A stretch of DNA of 64,000 bases, taken from assembly GCF_000003815.2 (NCBI RefSeq), contig NC_049995.1, positions 17,249,652 to 17,313,651 on the forward strand, written 5' to 3'. The stretch is from Branchiostoma floridae. Lineage: Eukaryota; Chordata; Leptocardii; Amphioxiformes; Branchiostomatidae. Below are positions 1 through 9,961 of the stretch, piece by piece. Position numbers and translations under genes: made by a program. The stretch's first letter is position 1, and the number at the start of each line of letters is the position of its first letter. The notes beneath the pieces were generated by a model, which ran no database searches, was not told the DNA's origin, and saw only the letters and a list, made by a program, of their open reading frames with translations.

Positions 1-13
1 GTTTGACTCAGGT

Positions 14-1186
14 TCAGTAGGTGGGAAATATGGAGACTGTGTTGTTCCCTAGGGCAGTCACTACCAGCTGTCCCTGTCTTGCCATGGCAACAGCCCTCTG
101 CCTCTTCATGCCAGTAGTGATATGCTTGAGGAATCTGCCTGTCTTGTCAAATATCACCAAACGCCTGTTTCCACTGTCTGCCACAATGATGTTACCTGCC
201 CTGTCTGTACAGATGCCATGGGGCTCATTCAGCTGACCTTCACCACTTCCCTCACCTCCAAACTGGAACAGAAAGTGTCCGTCCTCATTGTACACATAGA
301 CACAGTGAGTGCTCAAGTCCGACACAAGAATGTTCCCCTCGCGATCAACAGTGATGTACCGTGGGCACTTCATCCTCTGTTGCTGACCCACAGTTCCCAC
401 TGGTGTCCGATTTGACTTGAACACCAAAACTTCACCACATGTGTTGTCCCCGTGTCCTGTGGTTTGTGTGATGAGAATGTGGTTCCTCCTGGTGTCCACG
501 GCAACTCCTCTGTAATGACCTGTCTCCTGGAGGTCAAACTTCCTCAGCACCTTGCCTTGTTTGTTGTACTGCACAGCAAACTCAGCGGACCCTGGCATTA
601 TCCTCCCCACCACCCACAGGTTCCCCTCCCCGTCCATGGCCACATCATGTGGTCTCATCTTATCTCCAGCTGACACGACTGTTGGGAACTGTTTCACAAA
701 TGTTCCCTGCAGGGTGAAGACTTTGATTCTCCTAAAATTGTCTGCTACAAAGATCTCCCCTTCATCTGACACTGTAACACCAACAACAGGAACTGTCCTT
801 GTCCAGATCCCTTGTCCAGATCCCCTCGCACCAAATGTTATCCTCTGAGACTGATGCTCTCTTTGCCTGTGGTTACCATGGTGATGACCTGTGCCCCTTG
901 CTGCTTGACCTGACAGCGAAGTCTGCTGTTGGAGTCTCTCACACAAATTAGCGGCCATGCGATTGTCTGGCAAACCTGTGACCCCCTGGGGTGGCAGGCT
1001 GACCTGCTGACGACAGATAGCACACTTCAAAGTCCCTCCCCTCCCGGCAAGGTTCTCCAGACATGGAGACAGACAGAAGGTGTGCTGACAGGGCAGCGCC
1101 TTGGGCCTGGTGAACAGCTCCAGGCAGATGTTGCAGGTCAGTTCTTCTTGGAACTGTGTCCCCAAACTTGACGATGCAGCCGCCAT
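14..1186 (-). CDS. TRIM-NHL protein, short form (RING + NHL, no B-box or coiled coil)
   Basis: 390-residue frame ending at TGA. I start it at the ATG inside AAAATGGCGGC, which is conserved in nearly every copy here. The frame is open for 41 more codons upstream, but that ATG lies about 35 nt from a TATA-like element and would be at the cap. RING ligands are C18, C21, C33, H35, C38, C42, C55, C58; the C38-C42 spacing is C-x3-C rather than the usual C-x2-C. A short His-rich linker (GHHHGN) follows, then NHL repeats to the end (VTVSDEGEIFVAD, GICTDRAGNIIVAD). B-box and coiled coil are absent, so self-association as in normal TRIMs is doubtful. By family, a RING E3 ubiquitin ligase with an NHL propeller for target binding. 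Its 5' flank is almost identical to that of the fused gene at 10819-13371, so the two flanks are recent duplicates. Confidence 0.85.
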   Translation of the reverse strand: MAAASSSLGTQFQEELTCNICLELFTRPKALPCQHTFCLSPCLENLAGRGGTLKCAICRQQVSLPPQGVTGLPDNRMAANLCERLQQQTSLSGQAARGTGHHHGNHRQREHQSQRITFGARGSGQGIWTRTVPVVGVTVSDEGEIFVADNFRRIKVFTLQGTFVKQFPTVVSAGDKMRPHDVAMDGEGNLWVVGRIMPGSAEFAVQYNKQGKVLRKFDLQETGHYRGVAVDTRRNHILITQTTGHGDNTCGEVLVFKSNRTPVGTVGQQQRMKCPRYITVDREGNILVSDLSTHCVYVYNEDGHFLFQFGGEGSGEGQLNEPHGICTDRAGNIIVADSGNRRLVIFDKTGRFLKHITTGMKRQRAVAMARQGQLVVTALGNNTVSIFPTY

Positions 1187-1306
1187 TTTGTTGTCCTTCC
1201 GACCTTCTGCAGTAACCCCTCCAAAGCTACAAAACCAGTTTTCAGCCTCAGGCTTAAAAACGGTGCAAACTAAGCTAATTAGCACATAGCTGTACCTGAC
1301 GTGTGT

Positions 1307-1350
1307 CATCGTGTTCAGTCATGTGCTTCATAACCTGCTTTATAAATGAT
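1307..1350 (-). promoter_or_regulatory. TATA-like core promoter of the 14-1186 gene
   Basis: TTTATAA on the minus strand at about 1338-1346, roughly 155 nt upstream of the start codon. The same element at a similar distance is kept in most copies of the array, with nearby CRE-like TGACGTG/CACGTCA words. Its position is inferred from conservation; no transcript data are visible. Confidence 0.45.
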
Positions 1351-1835
1351 GGCTGACAAAACAACACACTTAACCACAGCCAAGTCTATATGAAGTGTAT
1401 GTGGGAAAATAATGTTATTTTAATGATGCTCTGGATGCATCTTCTATGCAATATTGAAAGAAAACATGAATCCAATTTGAATATGTGTAGAAATAAATTT
1501 GTACTTTTTCAAGTTATTTCACTTGAAGGACATTTCTGGCCCTTTTGCTAACAGAACATTAGTACTAGTCTAGTACCTGGTGAATACCCAGTTCACCTCA
1601 CAAAATATCAGGGTGTGGTCACAGTCTAGTCACTGATTATCAATTAGGCACAGGTTTCTGTGTGCAGGACTGAAGGAAGTGATCATTTCAAAGTGGAACA
1701 AGTTTCACACTCAAGTTATTTAGAGAATTCTTTTGTTTGTATTGCATAACCTGTAAACTACCTTAATTGCTAAGGGGGTGTATTAGCACACCAGGTTTAT
1801 ACGTACTGAAGAGTACAAACTACATATCTCAGCTT

Positions 1836-2264
1836 TAGGGATGCGTACCGGTATGCTGGACCGAATCCGGACTTGCAAAAACGTTTAGGTTCAGGTCCAG
1901 AAAAACCGAAACTCATTGTGACTCAATTCCGGACTTGTAAAAAATGTAGTGCTCTCATATATCCTTTTTGTTCTAAACCGTTTTGAAGCCTCCAAAAATT
2001 GTGAAATTTGCGCTGCAAAAAGAAATAATACAACTGTATCTTCATGCATCCCTATCTATGGTGGCCATTGTTTTATTTCCAAAGTCTCTCAAGTTCTCTC
2101 AATTTACTTCAGCCATGATGCTCGCGCCATGCCATTATAACATTATTCGAATATGTCATGGGTTCAAGTCTGAATTTATTAGGTCTAAACCTGAACCGAA
2201 ACCTCTGGATTCGAATCCGGACCTGAACCTAAACGTGGGTTTACAATGTAGGTACGCATCCTTA
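1836..2264. mobile_element. hAT-type MITE, copy 1
   Basis: 429-bp non-autonomous element. Its ends are TAGGGATGCGTACC and the inverted GGTACGCATCCTTA, and inner inverted stretches share the GTTTAGGTTCAGGTCC word. It is flanked by the 8-bp direct repeat CTCAGCTT (1828-1835 and 2265-2272). TAGGG-type ends with an 8-bp target duplication are characteristic of hAT elements. There is no coding capacity. A second copy sits at the equivalent place in the spacer at 17174-17599, so it inserted before that spacer was duplicated. Confidence 0.8.
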
Positions 2265-2640
2265 CTCAGCTTTCAGACTTTGTCCATCAAGCTCATTGGA
2301 AGACGTTAATCATGATTAATTTTTGGGGTGTTGCAAAGAAAAAGGCATATTTTTATGCAACTAGAAATTGGAAGCACATGCTGTTAACTCTTGTTGTGAA
2401 ATCTGTCATTTCAAGCTTATAAAAATACGTTTTTCTTGAATTTATTGTCATGAAAATCATATTTATAGCCAGAACAGGTAAATTTTTGTCTGTCCCAACA
2501 GTTTTGTCAGAACTCCCTTTGATAAAAGCTCTGAAACAAAATAAAATTTAACCTCTGTTACACATTTTAGTCATTACATTCTTGTGTTAAAACCAAATGC
2601 AGCCACAGACAGAACATTGTAATAATATCTCTGTAATAAC

Positions 2641-2646
2641 TTTATT
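2641..2646 (-). terminator. candidate poly(A) signal for the 4257-6116 gene
   Basis: AATAAA on the minus strand, in the conserved block TTGCAATAAAGTTATTACAG. The block recurs downstream of several other copies in the array, about 1.6 kb past the stop codon here. Conservation between otherwise diverged spacers supports a role in 3' end formation; usage is inferred. Confidence 0.4.
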
Positions 2647-3578
2647 GCAAATCAATTGTACAAGGTACGAGGTATGACAGCTACACGACTACATAACTGC
2701 AGTTCTATAGGGCTTATGTACCTAATACAAGAGTGCGTAGCTTGGAAAAAAAGCTTTTACAATCATTAAAAGAGTTTCTAGCGTCTAGAATTCTTTGACA
2801 TATTTTCCTATATACACCATGGAGGGGTTGTCACATCTCATTATGCACTTGAAGTTACTATTCAGGGCTATTGAGATGAGTCCTTATACATATCAAATCA
2901 AGGAGCTTTTATATCAAATTGATGAAAGCTCCATGATCAAATCTAAAGAAAAACTCAACTGTAAAAGAATTACACATTGATTGTATGAACTTCATATTGT
3001 ACCTTCTCTTGTATTGAAAATAGAAAATAAATTGTGACTTACAGTTCCTTAAAACATAATGTTACAAGACTTGTAACATTATGTTTTAAGGAACTGTAAG
3101 TCACAGTTTATGTACAGTTTGTGTCAAATTAAACTCAACCAAATATTATCAAAAGTATCATCTTCAGCATATTAACTAATCCCTGCTTAGCACTTCCACT
3201 GAGTGGAGTTGCAGTTGCAGTTTTCATCTACTTCTGAGGCAAACAAAAATCAAAATTTGATGTAAAGAATGATGATGATATTTGAGATTTTTTAAATTTA
3301 TTTGTATTTATTGCAATGTGAAAAAGGGTAAAACAGGTGTATAAGCACCTTTACAAGTGCCTCTGCTATGAACAAAAGACAACAAAATATACAAATGGAA
3401 TTAGAGCAGTGCAGAATTAATGATAGCAAGTCCTAATTGTTTAAATCATACTAAGTAACTATACTGTAATGCAGAATTGTTCATGGTGGTTTTATGTTCA
3501 CAGTATGTTTTTGCTGTGGCTGTTTCACTGCTGACTCAAAACCACCAACATTTTCCCATTTATAACTGTATATAAGTA
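2647..3578. other. spacer without a gene, contains a perfect palindrome
   Basis: AT-rich array spacer homologous to the other spacers. I see no gene in it. It holds the palindrome annotated separately, an imperfect hairpin around 2900-2945 built on AAGGAGCTTTTAT, and a conserved word GTGGTTTTATGTTCACAG near 3487. Confidence 0.5.
3034..3104. repeat. perfect 71-bp palindrome (35 + 1 + 35)
   Basis: The left arm begins GTGACTTACAG and ends GTTACAAG. The right arm is its exact reverse complement, separated by a single base (A at 3069). The equivalent spacer at about 7590 has only one arm, so the second was added here, probably by template switching during replication. Confidence 0.9.
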
Positions 3579-4046
3579 CAGTCAAACCTGTATTAGCGGC
3601 CACCTTTGCATAGCAGCCACCTGGCCATAGTGGCCACTTTTTGTCGGTCCCTTGGATTCGTAATGATTAAGAAATAGGCTTATAATTAGCGGCCACCTGT
3701 CCAACGCGGCCATGGCCACACGATTTCCAGTCCCTTTGATACAGAAACACTGCCTATTGCAACCATACTGCAGCCTTATGTCATTCTGCACCAAGTTTGA
3801 AATTGTAGTTTGCAAGGATTTGGAGTTTCTGACAGGGTCATTTTGGCGGTAGCATTAAAGTGCAAGTCTTTGTCAGTGAATTTACCGATTGAGACAATGT
3901 TACTTGGTGAGAAAGATTAGTGGGAACTGAAATCATGTGTAGCTTGCTCATAGTCAATTGATCAACATTTCTCTATAGTGGCCGCCTGTCTATAGTGGCC
4001 ATATTTCTCCAGTCCCTTGAGTGGCCGCTACAGACAGGTTTGAATG
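3579..4046. mobile_element. TA-flanked MITE (CAGTCAAACCTGT family)
   Basis: About 468 bp. Left end CAGTCAAACCTGTATTAGC and right end ...AGACAGGTTTGAATG are imperfect terminal inverted repeats, flanked by TA on both sides. GCGGCCAC/GTGGCCGC words recur inside. The ends resemble widespread Tc1/mariner-type MITEs of invertebrates. A 77-codon frame on the minus strand inside it is not a gene. The neighbouring spacers lack the element. Confidence 0.7.
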
Positions 4047-4256
4047 TATACTGTGTATGGTGCTTTTGTGAACTCAAAACCACCACAAATACTCCATTTT
4101 GCAGCCACCACAAATTAAATCCCTTCATAGTTAAAGGCATTTACAGCAATATCACTTTGTTGACATTGCTTCTTACAAATGACAGCAAAGGTTGTGAATT
4201 GAGTCCAGGCAGTGAGTCTGCAGTGTGGTACAGTTTGCTCCTCACCTGACTCAGGT

Positions 4257-6116
4257 TCAGTAGGTGGGAAATATGGAGACTGTGTGGTCCCAACTGTCAG
4301 TCACTACCAGCTGTCCCTGTGGTGCCATGGCAACAGCCTTTGGCCTCTTCATGTCTGTAGTGATGTGTTTGAGGAATTTTCCTGTCCTGTCAAACATCTC
4401 CACACGCTTGTTTCCCCAGTCTGCCACGATGATGTTACCTGCCCTGTCTGTACAGATGCCATGGGGATCATGCAGCTGACCTTCTCCACTTCCCCATCCT
4501 CCAAACTGGAACAGAAACTGTCCATCCTCATTGTACACATAGACACAGTGATTATATATGTCTGACACAAGAATGTTCCCTTCCCCATCCACAGTGATGT
4601 ACTGTGTGTGCTTCATCCCCTTCTGCTGACCCACAGTTCTCACAAGTGACCCATCTGGCTTCAACACCAAAACTTCACCATGTGGGTTGTCCCAGTTTCC
4701 TGCAGTTAGTGTGATGAGGATGTGGTTCCTCCTGGTGTCCACGGCAACTCCTCTGTACCCCACTGCCGACTGTAGGTAAAAAATCCTCAGCACCCTGCCC
4801 TGTTTGATGTACTGCACAGCAAACTCACCAGATTCTGCTTTCCCCACCACCCACAGGTTCCCCTCCCCGTCCATGGCTGCATCATTTGGTTTCATCTTCT
4901 CTTCACCTGACATTACTGTTGGGAACTGGCGGATAAATGTTCCCTGCAGGGTGAAGACTTGGATTCTCTGGTTCCCACCGTCTGCTACAAAAATCTCCCC
5001 TTCATCTGACACTGTAACACCGAATGGACCATTGAACTCTCTTGGTCCGGATCCACATCCTGATATACCAAATGTTGTCTTCTGAACAAGAGACTGAGTC
5101 TTCCCTTGCCTTTGGTTACCATGGCAATGACTCCTGCCCCCTGATACATTAGTACTGCAAACAAGTGGAACTGGTGCAGGTGCTGCTGGGATTGGTACAG
5201 ATGGGAGAGACTGGACCCTCACATGTCCCAATACTGGCACTGGGGTGTCTGTGGGCTCAAAGACAGCAGGCTGGGTTTGTACAGGAGTTGGTGCTGCTTT
5301 TCCTCTGTACTTTTCAACCACCTCTGTCAAATCGGTTTGATGACTGAGAAATTCGACCAACCCCTGCTGCAGCTCTTGTTCTGCTCGATCACAGGCAGCA
5401 GACAGTTCATTGACATCTGCAAACACTCTGTCTCTTTCAGTCTGTATTTTCTCCAAGTTCTCATTGTGACTTTGTTGTGATTCAGACAATAGGTGATCTT
5501 TTCTCTGTTCGAGTTTCTGCACCATTTGGTTGTAGGCCTGTATGATGCTGTTGTTTCTCTGCTGTTTCTGTTCATTCAGGGTTTTCTCTTTTTCCCTCAG
5601 ACCTCTGATGAAGCTGCAATAATTTTCCAGAATGTTCCTCCCCTCATTGATCAAGGGCTGGACTGTCAAACTCCTTTCCTGTATAGCTTTTTTGATTGTT
5701 GTTGTCCGATGATCATCATGATCCTGTTCTAAACACTGATCACAAACTGGAATCTGACATTGTTTACAGTACACTTTGAGCACCTCTGAGGGGTGAAAGC
5801 TGCACCTGTTTCCAGACTGGGGCTGTTCCCTTGTTTCCCCTGACAGCGAAGTCTGCTGTTGGAGTCTTTCACACATATTTGCTGCCATAAGATTGTCTGG
5901 TAAACCTGTGACCCCCTGGGGTGGCAGCCTGACCTGCTGACGACAGACAGCACACTTCAAGGCCCTTCCCCTCCCTGCAAGGTTCTCCAGACATGGTGAC
6001 TGACAGAAGGTGTGCTGACAGGGCAGCATCTTGGGCCTGGTGAACAATTGCAGGCAGATGCTGCAGGTCAGTTCTTCACGGAACTGTGTCCCCAAACTTG
6101 ACGATGCAGCCGCCAT
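4257..6116 (-). CDS. TRIM-NHL E3 ubiquitin ligase-like protein, full architecture
   Basis: 619 residues from the conserved MAAASSSLG start. RING: C18, C21, C33, H35, C38, C42, C55, C58 (C-x3-C between ligands 5 and 6). B-box2: C105, H108, C117, C120, C125, C128, H133, H136. A coiled coil runs from about 150 to 265 (rich in E, K, Q and L, with the REKEKTLNEQKQQR segment). A Pro-rich segment with PTPVQTQPAVF follows, then a His/Gln-rich linker (HCHGNQRQG) and NHL repeats from about 355 to 619. This is the TRIM2/TRIM3/TRIM71-type order, but without the filamin domain those proteins have between coiled coil and NHL. Probable role: RING-dependent ubiquitin transfer with the propeller choosing the target. 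The open frame has no intron. All domains look intact, so this is a likely working gene. Confidence 0.9.
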   Translation of the reverse strand: MAAASSSLGTQFREELTCSICLQLFTRPKMLPCQHTFCQSPCLENLAGRGRALKCAVCRQQVRLPPQGVTGLPDNLMAANMCERLQQQTSLSGETREQPQSGNRCSFHPSEVLKVYCKQCQIPVCDQCLEQDHDDHRTTTIKKAIQERSLTVQPLINEGRNILENYCSFIRGLREKEKTLNEQKQQRNNSIIQAYNQMVQKLEQRKDHLLSESQQSHNENLEKIQTERDRVFADVNELSAACDRAEQELQQGLVEFLSHQTDLTEVVEKYRGKAAPTPVQTQPAVFEPTDTPVPVLGHVRVQSLPSVPIPAAPAPVPLVCSTNVSGGRSHCHGNQRQGKTQSLVQKTTFGISGCGSGPREFNGPFGVTVSDEGEIFVADGGNQRIQVFTLQGTFIRQFPTVMSGEEKMKPNDAAMDGEGNLWVVGKAESGEFAVQYIKQGRVLRIFYLQSAVGYRGVAVDTRRNHILITLTAGNWDNPHGEVLVLKPDGSLVRTVGQQKGMKHTQYITVDGEGNILVSDIYNHCVYVYNEDGQFLFQFGGWGSGEGQLHDPHGICTDRAGNIIVADWGNKRVEMFDRTGKFLKHITTDMKRPKAVAMAPQGQLVVTDSWDHTVSIFPTY

Positions 6117-6239
6117 TTTGTTGCCTTTTCAACCTTCTGCAGTAAACCCTCCAAAGCTACAGAACCAGTTTTAGCCTCAGGCTTAAAATGATGCAAAGCT
6201 ACTTAGCACACAGCTGTACATGACGTGTAAACTTACATG

Positions 6240-6265
6240 GTCAGTTGTGTCCTTTATAAAGCTGC
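6240..6265 (-). promoter_or_regulatory. TATA-like core promoter of the 4257-6116 gene
   Basis: CTTTATAAAG at about 6252-6261, some 140 nt upstream of the start codon, with a TGACGTG word near 6218. The equivalent position is kept across the array. A second TTTATAAAA follows at about 6266. Confidence 0.5.
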
Positions 6266-8436
6266 TTTATAAAATGATGGGTGACAAAACAACACACTTA
6301 ATCACACCCAACTCTATATGCAGTGTATGTGTAAAAATAGCCTAATATTATTTTTAATACTGCTCTGGATGCATCTTCTATATGCATTATTGATGGAAAA
6401 ATTTAATCAAATTTTTATATGACTGTGTACAAACAAATTTGTTCTTCTTCAAGTTATTCCACTCAAAGGACATTTCTGGTCCTAGTGCTAACAGATCTAA
6501 CATTATAGTACTAGTAGGTGATTACCCAGTTCGCTACACAAAATATCAGGGTGTGGTCACAGTACTAGTCTAGTCACTGATTATCAATTAGGCACAGGTT
6601 TCTGAGTGCAGGACTGAAGGAAGTAATCATTTCAAAGTGGAACAAGTTACACACTCAAGTTATTCAGTACTTTAAATTCTTTTGTTTGTATTGCATAACC
6701 TGTAAACTACCTTATGGGGGAATAACACTCCAGGTTTGTACTGGACATTACAAGCTGCATAGCTAGAAGATTTGTACTTTTTTTTATGTTTGGACTTCAG
6801 AACGACTTAATCATACGAGGTTCCTGCAGTAATGGTATGTTCCATGCAGGGTTGTCTCCAGCTTCCAGATTTTGTCCATCAAGCTCATTGGAATTAGCGT
6901 TAATCATGACTAATTTTTGGGGAGTTGCAAAGAAAAAGGCAAAATTTGATGCAACTAGAAATTGGAAGCCCATGTTGTAAACTTTTGTTGTGAATCTGTC
7001 ATTTCAAGCGTATAAATATAAGATACTTTTCCATAAATTTCATGTCATGAAAATCAGCCAGACTAGGTAAATTCTATAGCCAGGCTAGGTAAATTTTGTT
7101 GTCCCAACAGTTTTGTAAGATAAAAGATCTGCAACAAAGCAAAATTTAACCTCTGACTGAGTGTTACACATTTTAGTCATTACATTCTTGTGTCAACACC
7201 AAATGCACCCACTGACAGAACATGATAATGAGAACTCTGTAATAACTTTATTGCAAAACAATTGTACAAAGTACAAAGTATGGCATCCACCAGATGAGTA
7301 CATAACTACAGGTCCATAAGGCTAAATCTACCTTAATACAAGAGTGCAGATAAAGTAAGGGATAAAAATGGGCTTTTACAACCGTCTAGACATTCTTTGA
7401 TGTATTTTCCTGCAAGTTGTGCCATGCAGGTTGTCACAATGTAATTAAAAAAAATTGCCCTTGAATTTACTATTCAGGAATATGGAGACAATGTGTATTA
7501 TATCAAAAGAACACATCAAGCTTAACTTAAATAAGCATAAAAAAATTACACGTTAATTGAACTTCATACCTTCTCTTGTATTGGAAATAAAACAGTTCCT
7601 TAAAACACAACGTTACATGAAGTACAGTAGGTGTCAAAATTAAACTCACAACCAAATTATTATCAAAAGTATCATCTTCAGCATATTACCTAATATCTAA
7701 TTAGTGCTTCCACCAGAGTTGCAGTTTTCATTTAGACTCTACTAATGAGCGAAACAAAATTGAATGTAAAAAATGATTTTTTATATTTTTTGTTTTATTT
7801 GTATGTACTAGTAATGCAATGTGAAAGAGGGTAAAACAGGACTATAAGCACCTTTACAAGTGCCTCTGCCATGAACAAAAGACAATTGAATATACAATGG
7901 AATTAGATCAATGTAGAATCAATGCTTTCTAGGCCTAATTGGTTAAATCACACTCATAGTATGCTTTAATTACAGAAATGTTTGTGGTGGTTTTATGTTC
8001 ACAGTATGTTTTTGCGGTGGCTGGTTCACCACAGACTCAAAACCACTGTGAACGTTTTCCCATTACAGTATGCAATTACTACATTTGATGCTATTGCAAA
8101 GTTTTACTCTAAACCACGGTCAAATACTACATTTTCCCACTAGTTATCCATTGTTTGATTACTGCTGCTGGGATCCCTGACACGGGTAGGCAGCAGTCGG
8201 ATAGTCTTCACATCACGCTTCCATGCGGCTCTGTCCATCAGGTCGACCCATAACTAACTAACTTCCGAGTACCACAAAATCAAATCTCTGCATCATACTT
8301 ACTAGATGCATTTACAATAGCCTCACCTTGTTGTTGACATACACCATTTCGTAAAAATGACTACAAAGTTTGTGAAATGAGACCAGCCATTGAGACCGCA
8401 GTGTGGTGAAGTTTACTGACCTCACCTGACTCAGGT
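6266..8436. other. spacer without a gene
   Basis: About 2.2 kb of AT-rich spacer homologous to 1350-4250, but lacking the two MITEs found there. This makes it close to the basic form of the array spacer. It contains an AATAAA signal and, at about 8150-8265, an insert of unknown origin that the other spacers lack. I see no gene. Confidence 0.5.
7247..7252 (-). terminator. candidate poly(A) signal for the 8437-9303 gene
   Basis: AATAAA on the minus strand in the conserved TTGCAATAAAGTTATTACAG block, about 1.2 kb downstream of the stop codon. Inferred from conservation with 2641-2646. Confidence 0.4.
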
Positions 8437-9303
8437 TCAGTAGGTGGGAAATATGGAGACTGTGTCATTCTTAAAATCAGTCACTACCAGCTGTCCCTGT
8501 GGTGCCATGGCAACAGCATGTGGCTCCTCCATGTCAGTAGTGATGTGTTTGAGGAATTTTCCTGTCTTGTCAAACATCTCCACACGACTGTTTCCCCTGT
8601 CTGCCACGATGATGTTACCTGCCCTGTCTGTACAGATGCCATAGGGACCTTTCAGCTGACCTTCACCACTTCCCTCACCTCCAAACTGGAACAGAAACTG
8701 TCCGTCCTTGTTGTACACATAGACACAGTGATCCTGACAGTCTGACACAAGAATGTTCCCTTCCCCGTCCACAGTGATGTACCATGGATGCTTCATCCAC
8801 TGCTGCTGACCCATAGTGCTCAGTAGGGTCCCATCTGGACTGTACACCAAAACTTTAGCTTGTGGGTTGGGCCAGTCTCGTTTGTCGGTTTGCGTGATGA
8901 GGATGTGGTTCCTCCCGGTGTCCACGGCAACCCCGCTGAAATGACCTGTATTCTGTAGGTGAAACTTTTTCAGCATCGTACCCTGTTTGTTGTACTGCAC
9001 AGCATACAACGTAGACACTGTGTGCCCCACCACCCACAGGTTCCCCTCCTTGTCCATGGCCACATCAAATGGGGACAGTTTGTACATCTTCCCTTCCCCT
9101 GACACGATTGTTTTGAACTCTCTCACAAATGTTTCCTGCAGGGTATAGACCTGGATCTTCAGGTTCCTGTAGTCTGCTACAAAGATCTCTCCTTCATCTG
9201 ACACTGTTACAGTTTTTACACCAAATAGAGACAGGAACTGTCCAGATGTTGTCCTCTGAGACTGGTGCTCTCTTTGCCCCAAACTTGACGATGCAGCCGC
9301 CAT
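8437..9303 (-). CDS. NHL-only TRIM derivative (RING deleted)
   Basis: 288 residues. It keeps the family start MAAASSSLG, then jumps directly to the linker (QREHQSQRTT) and an NHL region of near-normal length (VTVSDEGEIFVAD ... DTVSIFPTY). RING, B-box and coiled coil are all missing. The junction lies at about 9278, where GCCCC-type sequence occurs on both sides in intact copies, consistent with a deletion at short homology. The frame is kept. If made, the protein would be a bare propeller that could still bind targets but not transfer ubiquitin, and so might act as a competitor of full-length copies (inference). The promoter is weaker than in sister genes: TTGATAA at about 9434 in place of TTTATAA. 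Confidence 0.75.
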   Translation of the reverse strand: MAAASSSLGQREHQSQRTTSGQFLSLFGVKTVTVSDEGEIFVADYRNLKIQVYTLQETFVREFKTIVSGEGKMYKLSPFDVAMDKEGNLWVVGHTVSTLYAVQYNKQGTMLKKFHLQNTGHFSGVAVDTGRNHILITQTDKRDWPNPQAKVLVYSPDGTLLSTMGQQQWMKHPWYITVDGEGNILVSDCQDHCVYVYNKDGQFLFQFGGEGSGEGQLKGPYGICTDRAGNIIVADRGNSRVEMFDKTGKFLKHITTDMEEPHAVAMAPQGQLVVTDFKNDTVSIFPTY

Positions 9304-9479
9304 TTTGTTGTCTTTCCGACCTTCTGCAATAAGCCCTCCAAAGCTACAAAACCGGTTTAAGCCTCAGGCTAAAAATGATTCAACGCTAGTCAACACACAC
9401 CTGACGTGTACAATTACGTGTTCAGTTGTGTGCTTGATAAACGGCAGGTGACAAAGGGTATGCCTTAAATCACCACCCT

Positions 9480-9870
9480 TCTAAAGCTCAGCTGCAGTCT
9501 AGTAGTAAAAACTCAGGAGAAACACACCCAGCAGAAGAGAAGATACACTATGAAAATTTACGTGTGCACAAGGTATGTGCTTTCGTCGCGGCGGCCATCT
9601 TCCTCATTAGCGCACCACGTGACCGGGATGACTCTGTCCCAGGGCAGTGAGAGTTCTAGCACTTCTTGATGCGGATAAGACCTTGGGAACGAGCTCAGGG
9701 CGTTTCCTTATGCGCATGCGTACTGGTGCCATTTGAAAGAGGGGATTCCAAGCTGGAAGACGGTGAAAAGCACGCCTTTTTACGTTGAATTTTCGGTGAG
9801 TTATGAATTTTTTTATTTATGACTTGGTCTCAGGGGGATGAGTGAAGACCTTAAGGATTTTACATCCGTC
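9480..9870 (+). promoter_or_regulatory. foreign GC-richer segment resembling a promoter plus first exon
   Basis: This stretch does not match the array spacer and is richer in GC. It holds an NRF1-like TGCGCATGCGTA (about 9710-9721), a YY1-like GGCCATCTTC (about 9593), an E-box CACGTG (9626) and a donor-like CGGTGAGTT at about 9795. Normal spacer resumes near 9870. It could be the 5' end of a plus-strand transcript or an inserted repeat with regulatory-looking words. I found no coding exon linked to it. Confidence 0.25.
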
Positions 9871-9955
9871 ATACATTTTAGTCATTACTTAATCCTGACA
9901 GTGTGTCAAAACCAAACGCACTCACTGACAATTAATATAATTATTCTGTAATAGC

Positions 9956-9961
9956 TTTATT
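9956..9961 (-). terminator. candidate poly(A) signal for the 10819-13371 gene
   Basis: AATAAA on the minus strand in a diverged form of the conserved block (TTTGTAATAAAGCTATTAC), about 860 nt after the stop codon. Confidence 0.35.

Noticed and set aside
1187-1309. N-terminal extension of 41 codons (MTHVRYSYVL...) on the 14-1186 gene, and the same at 13372-13494
   Set aside because: The upstream ATG is only about 35 nt from the TATA-like element, so it would be at or before the cap. Other copies lack the extension and all share the MAAAS start.
3582-3815. 77-codon minus-strand frame
   Set aside because: Lies within the TA-MITE and is built of its GCGGCCAC repeats.
4264-4479. Plus-strand frames of about 71 codons starting MGNMETV at the 3' end of each TRIM gene
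   Set aside because: They are antisense shadows of the conserved last NHL blade and recur only because the genes are similar.
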